Below, in pieces: positions 59,202-64,000 of a stretch of 64,000 nt of DNA (the stretch's first letter is position 1; every line of letters starts with the position of its first letter). This DNA comes from Serinus canaria (Eukaryota; Chordata; Aves; Passeriformes; Fringillidae), in assembly GCF_022539315.1 (NCBI RefSeq), contig NC_066329.1, positions 5,431,072 through 5,495,071 on the forward strand, written 5' to 3'. The notes beneath the pieces were generated by a model. That model was not told the DNA's origin. It did not search any database and saw only the letters and a list, made by a program, of their open reading frames with translations. A program made the position numbers and the translations under genes.

Positions 59202-59247
59202 GTGGCCTGGGCCCCTCCCCTCCTCACAGTGTTCACCTAAAGCTCAG
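59202..59247 (+). pseudogene. psiV23 leader exon relic
   Basis: 46-base leader: GTG GCC TGG GCC CCT CCC CTC CTC, then ACA GTG TTC ACC TAA AGC TCA G|GT. The start codon is GTG and there is an in-frame TAA near the end. The donor is good. Confidence 0.82.
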
Positions 59248-59379
59248 GTGCCATGGCCAGACTTGCTGTGCCTGGACAGGGCTTCTGCATGCAGGGCACA
59301 TCCTGCTGCTCTGGGAAAGCTGTGTTCCTGGGGCACAGATTGATCTCCTTCTTCTCCCCTCTCTTCTCTCCCTCTCCAG

Positions 59380-59713
59380 GTTCCCTGGTCCAGGCAGCGC
59401 TGACTCAGCAGCCACCTGAGATATCAGCCAAGGTGGGAGACACCGTCAGGATCACCTGCTCCGGGGGTAGCAGCAACTATTATGGCTGGTTCCAGCAGAA
59501 GGTCCCTGGCACTGCCCCGTCACTGTGATCTATCGGGATACCAGCAGACCCTCGGGCATCCCTTCGCGATTCTCCGGTTCTGCCTCTGGCTCCACAGGCA
59601 CGTTAACCATCACTGGGGTCCAAGCCGAGGATGAGGCTGTCTATTTCTGTGGTGGCCAGGACAGCAGCAGTGATGCTGGTGAAGTGATAAAGACAGAGGA
59701 ATTCAAAGCATAG
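59380..59713 (+). pseudogene. IGLV pseudogene psiV23 (one-base deletion in FR2)
   Basis: Good acceptor. [46 protein letters not shown], then one base is missing (gccccgtcactg against gcccctgtcactg), giving TGA three codons on. In the restored register the rest is complete: [45 protein letters not shown], ending at TAG 59711-59713. From CDR3 onward it is nearly identical to psiV18, although FR1-CDR1 is quite different. Confidence 0.95.
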
Positions 59714-60100
59714 ATTTTCAGTCCTTCTCATGGCCAAGCAGTGTTGTGGATGTGGGGCTGGGGCAGGTATATGTCTCCTCTGCATGGCCATAGCTATGAA
59801 TACCATTTTTTGTCCTATTGTGAGGAGGCTGGGGATCATTGTCCTTGTCCCTATAAAACTCATGGTATAGCTGTGTTCCACACCTCACTGCCTGTTGCTA
59901 CTGATAATCATGTCCACCTTCATCTGCCAGAGCTGGCTGCTGAGATGCCTTGGCCTGGGCTCTACTCCTCAAATATGCTGGTGACTGTGTCTGAGTTCAT
60001 TCTCCTCTGACTGTGGCATTCCCTGTAAGGCTGCTCCCCAGGAAGATCTGTTCTCCTGGGACACTGACTGACCCCCTCTCCTCCCCTTTCTCCTCTCCCT
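59648..60100. repeat. Duplicated psiV23 3' flank to psiV24 intron, copy B (partner 55490-55962)
   Basis: Same content as copy A. The shared leader-like word cttggcctgggctctactcc is at about 59950. The copies end where psiV24 has lost its acceptor and psiV19 has kept it. Confidence 0.92.
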
Positions 60101-60103
60101 CTC

Positions 60104-60396
60104 CTGGTCCAGGCAGCATCACTGAGTAGCCATCCTCACTGTCAGCCAAGGTGGGAGACATGGTCAAGATCACCTGTTCTGGAGATAGCAACAACTGGTA
60201 TGGCTGGTTCCAGCAGAAGGTCCCTGGCACTGCCCCTGTCACTGTGATCTATGATAACACCAACAGACCCTCGGGCATCCCTTTGCGATTCTCCGGATCC
60301 CAGTCCGGCTTCACGGCCACGTTAACCATCACTGGGGTCCAAGCTGAGGATGAGGCTGTCTATTTCTGTGGTGGCTGTGGCAGCAGTGTTGCTTAG
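60104..60396 (+). pseudogene. IGLV pseudogene psiV24
   Basis: Eight bases including the splice acceptor are missing (ctctcctggtccagg against ctctccaggttccctggtcc). One base is missing in FR1 (gagtagcc against gagtcagcc). From 60151 the frame is open: [76 protein letters not shown], then TAG (60394-60396). CDR3 has an extra Cys. After the stop, in the same frame, comes Ala-Phe-Gly-Asp-Gly-Gly, which resembles the FGxG of a J segment but is probably chance. Confidence 0.94.
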
Positions 60397-61001
60397 GCTT
60401 TTGGTGATGGTGGGGTAATTTTTTCACTTCTCTTGATTGCTGAACCTTTCCCTGTGTGGGGAAGAGTTTCAGAGCATAGGCAGTTCCTACCCTTGGTGCC
60501 TGCAGCTATATTGGCTCTTGTTTTACCAGATCTTGTCTGCAAATCTGTCCTTGTGCCACATCTCATCTGGTGGCCATAGTGTGTCAAAGATGTCCCCATT
60601 ACTTTTCGTGCATTATAACCATACAGAGCTTTTCACTGCCTAGGGACCCCCTGCCTTACAGTAGCTGGCTGCTGGCCTGAACATGGTTCCTCTTGGTCCA
60701 TGGGCAGGGCTGGCTCCAACTGCCCCAAACACTGGGTGTCCACAGCAGGCCATGTCCCCAGGCTGTCCAGCCTCAGTGCCTGGAATGAGGAGTGCCCTGA
60801 GGGGCAGTGGGCAGGGACAGGTTTCAGGCTCTGGCTACAGCAATCCCTCAAGAGTGCCTGGGGTGGAGGTTATACCCAGGGTGTCCTGCATGTTTGCCTG
60901 AAGGGAGAGTTCTCTCATTACTGTTCCCCTCCCTGTGGAGGTCTGTGCTCCTGTGCCACTAACTGACTGCTTCTTCTCCCCTCTCACCTCTCCCTCTTCA
61001 G
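60397..61001. other. Spacer between psiV24 and psiV25
   Basis: No V homology beyond the pyrimidine-rich intron before psiV25. I could not find a leader relic for psiV25. Open frames on both strands look like chance. Confidence 0.5.
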
Positions 61002-61309
61002 GTTCCCTGGTACAGGCAGCAGCAGTGACTCAGCCATCCTCAGTGTCAGCCAATGTGGGAGACATGGTCAGGATCACCTGCTCTGGGGGTGGCAGCTACT
61101 ATGGCTGGTACCAGCAGAAGGTCCCTGGCAGTGGCCTTGTCACTGTGATCTATGAAAGCACCAAGAGACCCTCGGGCATTCCTTCACCATTCTCCGGATC
61201 CCAGTCTGGTTCCTCGGCCACGTTAACCATCACTGGGGTCCAAGCCGAGGACGAGGCTGTCTATTTCTGTGGTGGTACTGACAGCAGCAGCAGTGGCTAT
61301 GGTGTATAG
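61002..61309 (+). pseudogene. IGLV psiV25, fully open V exon, no leader or RSS
   Basis: Good acceptor and an uninterrupted exon: [102 protein letters not shown] at 61307-61309. Both Cys and the FR2 Trp are kept. Arg of PSRF is Pro. The heptamer position reads tatagtg and no nonamer follows. Confidence 0.94.
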
Positions 61310-61609
61310 TGACAACAGGAAGTAGGAAGTGAGAATTCCAAGGATTTCCAAAACAAAAGAAAATATTTCATCCCTCTTCCCTCTTGGCTGGCTGTGGGTT
61401 AGGCTCCTGTCCTCTCTGTACAGCAAGGGCTACAAATGTCCTTCTTTCGCTGTGCCACAGAACTGGAGGTTCTCTTGTTCTCCACCATGTCTGATGACCA
61501 TTGTCCTTGTCCCTACAAAGATCAGTGTGGCTTTGTCCCCTAGCTCATCACATCTTGCTGCTGATGACCATGTCCTCCTCCTGCTACCTCTGTGCTGGGG
61601 TGCCTTGGG

Positions 61610-61784
61610 CTGTGTCACTCTGATCTATGGCAGCAGCAACAGACCCTCAGGCATCCCTTCGCAATTCTCCGGATCCTGGTCCGGCTCCATGGGCACGTTA
61701 ACCATCACTGGGGTCCAAGCCGAGGACGAGGCTGTCTATTTCTGTGGTAGCTGGGACAGTAGTGGTACTGATGGGGATGAGTAA
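61610..61784 (+). pseudogene. IGLV pseudogene psiV26 (5' truncated)
   Basis: Begins at the end of FR2 (tgtgtcactctgatctatggc). Everything from the leader intron to the middle of FR2 is gone: a leader-like gctggggtgccttgggct is joined straight to FR2. The rest is open and well kept: [53 protein letters not shown] at 61782-61784. Its 3' half and flank match psiV15. Confidence 0.94.
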
Positions 61785-62600
61785 TGGGGAAGTGAGACAC
61801 AGAACCCACTGTCAAGAGAAGAAAGCCATTTTTTTGAGCCAGTTTTTCTCATGGATAAACAAAGCTGTGATACTGGAGTTGAGGCAGGATCCTGCCCTCT
61901 CCCTAAGGACATGCATGTGCATGACAAGGCACAGGAGGGGACTCTTGCCCTTGTCCCCATAATAGGAATAGCACTGCCTCATCCCAAGCCCTGTTGCCTT
62001 TTGCTTCAGACTCTCCCTCCTGCTGCAGCTGCTGCTGAAGCTGCCTCTCCTGCATTGCTCTGGACCAGGCTGGGTCCTGATTCCCCCATATTTTTGTACC
62101 CATGACCAGGTCCCTTTCCCTCAGAGGATGATGTTCTACTGCTCTGCTGCTGTCAGCTCACCTTTCAGGGCCATGGGTCTCTAATCTTCCTCTCTGTCTT
62201 GAGGCTGTCCCACTGTGGCATGAGGACCATGGGCACAAGAGGCCTATCTTACTGCCTGGGAAGGGATGTGCTCCCAGGGCAATAGCTCACACCATCTTAT
62301 TACCTTTCACCTCTCCCTCTCCAGGCTTCCTGGTCCAGTCAGTCGTCCTTGGTGCCAGCCAACCTGGGACAAACTGTCTGGGCTATATGCTCTAGGAGCA
62401 GCAGTGGCTATGGCTGGTACCAGCAGAAGGTCCCTGGCAGTGCCCCTGTCATTGTGATCTACTGGGATGATGTAAGACCCTCAGACATTCCTTCACAATT
62501 CTCTGGTTTTGTGTCTGGCTCCAGAGGGTCACTGGTGGTCAAGCTGAGGGCAAGGCTGTCTACTACTGTGGTAGCTTTGACAGCAGCAGTGCTGACCTCA
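61640..62600. repeat. Duplicated stretch psiV26-psiV27, copy B (partner 53400-54350)
   Basis: The 540-base spacer 61785-62324 repeats 53524-54058 with few changes. The V exons at either end have separate lesions in the two copies. Confidence 0.9.
62325..62598 (+). pseudogene. IGLV pseudogene psiV27
   Basis: Acceptor present. About 18 bases of FR1 are missing (ccagtcagtcgtccttgg) and FR1 is diverged, with a TAG just after the first Cys region. CDR1-FR2 are clear ([29 protein letters not shown]). FR3 lacks the TLTITG segment (tccagagggtcactggtgg), shifting the frame before tactactgtgg, where the second Cys lies. CDR3 is SFDSSSAD-like. No RSS. Confidence 0.92.
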
Positions 62601-62782
62601 TGGTGACACTGTCCCACAGGCAAGCAAGATCTTGAGTGACAAAAAGGCTGGATGGCTTTGATGCCTCATTCCACTACACCAAGCATGACCACCTCTACAG
62701 CTTTGGGACTCTTGCATTCCCTTCCCTGTGTGTTCCAGGTCTCTGAGCATGATGTGGCCCTGGAGCTGGTTTCACAGAGAAC

Positions 62783-62933
62783 TTGTAGATGACCCATCCC
62801 TGGAAGTGTTCAAAGCAAGGTTGGATGAGGCTTTGAGCAACCTGGTCTAGTGAAAGGTGTCCCTGCCCAAGGCAGGAGTGTTGATGATATTTAGTGACCC
62901 TTCCAACTCAAACCACTCCATGCTTCTATGACT
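62783..62933 (+). mobile_element. CR1 LINE 3'-end fragment inside the IGLV array
   Basis: Sense-orientation CR1 tail: atccctggaagtgttcaaag, caaggttggatgaggctttg, agcaacctggtctagtg, aaggtgtccctgcccaagg, cccttccaactcaaaccac, ending near tgcttctatga. It sits between psiV27 and psiV28 and is the only mobile element I see within the array. Confidence 0.9.
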
Positions 62934-63237
62934 AAGTTCCCAGTGGCTGGGCCCTCGTGTTGCAGAAGCCCTGATCTGGGCTCATCCTCACTGACCAATA
63001 CCTATGTGAGCAGCAGAGGAGCCTGGAACAATGTTGGGAGCTGCAGCTGGTGGAGCTGCCCAAGAACACCTTTGCCACATACCTGCTCCACAGTCTGAGC
63101 CCTGCCCAGGGCCTGGCAGCATTGCAGCCACCCTGGCAGCTCAGGGCTGGGCATGTGGACATTTTCCAGGACATAAGAGCCCTGGGTGCTCTGGCTGGGC
63201 ATGGAAAGCTTCTGCCTCAGTCCACAGCTCTCACATG
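62934..63237. other. Spacer between CR1 and psiV28
   Basis: No V, leader or gene homology that I can support. Confidence 0.5.
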
Positions 63238-63515
63238 GCTCTGGCTTAGCTGTCCCCAGTGTCCATGTCTCTGCAGCAAAACACCTTGATCTGCTGCAGG
63301 GGCACCAACAATGCTTATGGCTGGTATCAGCAGAAGGTCCCTGGCAGTGGCCCTGTCACTGTGATCTATGCTGGTAACAGCAGACCCTCGGGCATCCCTT
63401 CGCGATTCTCCGCATCCACATCCGGCTCCTCGAACACGTTAACCATCACTGGGGTCCAAGCCGAGGACGAGGCTGTCTATTTCTGTGGTGGTGAGGACAG
63501 CAGCAGCAGTGCTTA
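63238..63515 (+). pseudogene. IGLV pseudogene psiV28 (diverged FR1)
   Basis: The 5' part is diverged: no normal acceptor or SLVQA, a TAG near 63248, then ctgtccccagtgtccatgtc. From 63259 it is open: [17 protein letters not shown] (first Cys present, doubled), [60 protein letters not shown] at 63514-63516. A decayed RSS overlaps the stop. From FR2 on it is as well kept as any segment. Confidence 0.93.
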
Positions 63516-63555
63516 GACAGTGGCATGCAGCAATTGGGGAAGTGATGCAAGAACC
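63516..63555 (+). other. Decayed RSS of psiV28
   Basis: GACAGTG (63516-63522; first base G, not C), a spacer of 24 bases (63523-63546), nonamer GCAAGAACC (two differences from ACAAAAACC). The spacer word ttggggaagtgat is like that of the psiV2 and psiV8 RSS, so this is the same element decaying. Confidence 0.72.
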
Positions 63556-63732
63556 TCCTGCTATTGCAGATATCAGTCAGGAGTCTCTGCTGTGCCTGCT
63601 TGGTGGGGAGTCAGGCCCTCACTGTGGCCCTGCCCTTGCTGCCCTGCACTGAATGCAGCAGTGCCTGGTGTCTCAGCCTAGCACTCCCTTAAAGCCTTAG
63701 GTCCCTGGCTGTTCCCTGGCACTTTGAGAGGG

Positions 63733-63855
63733 GATATATAGCACTTGGAAACACACTCGTCTCCATGGCCACATTACCCATGGCTGGGTCTAAGCAGAGG
63801 AGGAGGAGAAGCGGGAGGAGGCTCTTTTTCTTCTGGCTGGGACACCAGTGGTGAT
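63733..63855 (+). pseudogene. IGLV relic psiV29 (fragment)
   Basis: gatatatagcacttgg resembles the end of FR2 and CDR2. After a deletion, ctccatggccacattaccca and gggtctaagcagaggagga match FR3 (ctccacggccacgttaacc, ggggtccaagccgaggacg). Then tttttcttctggctgggac and accagtggtg match YFC-CDR3 (tatttctgtggtagctgggac). A short insertion lies between FR3 and CDR3. No open frame or RSS. Confidence 0.65.
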
Positions 63856-64000
63856 CAGGGCCATGGTAACTCCCAGCACAAGAAAAGGGAGACACAGGCC
63901 GACTGTTATCCCAGTGGGACACCCTTGGGTACTGCCTGCAGCTGCCCAGGCACAACATGGAGTAGCATCTGTGCCTGTGTGGCAGTTTCTGCTATGAAAC
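63856..64000. other. Right edge of window
   Basis: No J, C or further V sequence recognised in the last 145 bases. Confidence 0.5.

Noticed and set aside
41331..64000. IGLJ or IGLC segments within the window
   Set aside because: I looked for FGxGTxLTVL and the C-lambda start on the + strand and for a 12-RSS in front of a J. None was found apart from the weak FGDG word after psiV24.
41331..64000. V segments in reverse orientation
   Set aside because: I searched by eye for the complement of the YFC region (acagaaatagacagcc). It was not seen as a + strand word.

Overview
The window is vertebrate nuclear DNA, most likely from a bird and probably a passerine. Its right third is a dense cluster of immunoglobulin lambda variable (IGLV) segments of the avian type: a leader like chicken V-lambda (Met-Ala-Trp-Ala-Pro-Leu-Leu), an exon 2 opening Gly-Ser-Leu-Val-Gln-Ala, then (A/V)(L/V)TQP, WxQQKVPGxxPVTVIY, [27 protein letters not shown]1 LINE 3' ends, the commonest bird retroposon, occur on both sides. 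Species and family are inferences. || Layout. Positions 1 to about 41.3 kb are AT-rich, repeat-poor non-coding DNA. I could support no gene there. It holds three CR1 fragments (about 18.05, 26.8 and 36.7-37.2 kb, the last antisense), a 35-bp minisatellite (36.08-36.44 kb), a palindromic AT tract (36.57-36.69 kb), an ATT microsatellite and one weak exon-like open frame at 41.09-41.3 kb. From about 41.33 kb the base composition becomes GC-richer and the IGLV array starts. Between 42.03 and 63.86 kb I count 29 IGLV segments or relics, called psiV1-psiV29 here. All lie on the + strand, roughly one per 750 bp. || State of the segments. No J or C segment is visible, and no segment has a start codon, leader, open V exon and recombination signal (RSS) together. 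psiV6, 8, 17, 19, 22 and 25 have open V exons with both cysteines and the FR2 tryptophan. psiV3 and psiV18 are open but lack a key residue. The rest carry stops, indels or truncations. Six decayed leader exons (5' of psiV1, 8, 15, 17, 21, 23) are clear and several others are fainter. psiV2 keeps a consensus 23-RSS, psiV8 a 22-spacer RSS with consensus heptamer and nonamer, and psiV13 and psiV28 keep decayed ones. psiV8 is one stop codon (leader codon 3) away from a complete V gene. || How it works together. In birds, one or very few IGLV genes rearrange to J, and the light-chain repertoire is made by AID-dependent gene conversion from upstream pseudo-V donors. This window reads as that donor array, with the rearranging V, J and C expected to the right. 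The array grew by block duplications: psiV2-6 with psiV8-12, the flank of psiV1 with that of psiV15, psiV7-8 with psiV20-21, psiV18-19 with psiV23-24, and psiV15-16 with psiV26-27. Patchy differences between copies fit later conversion.
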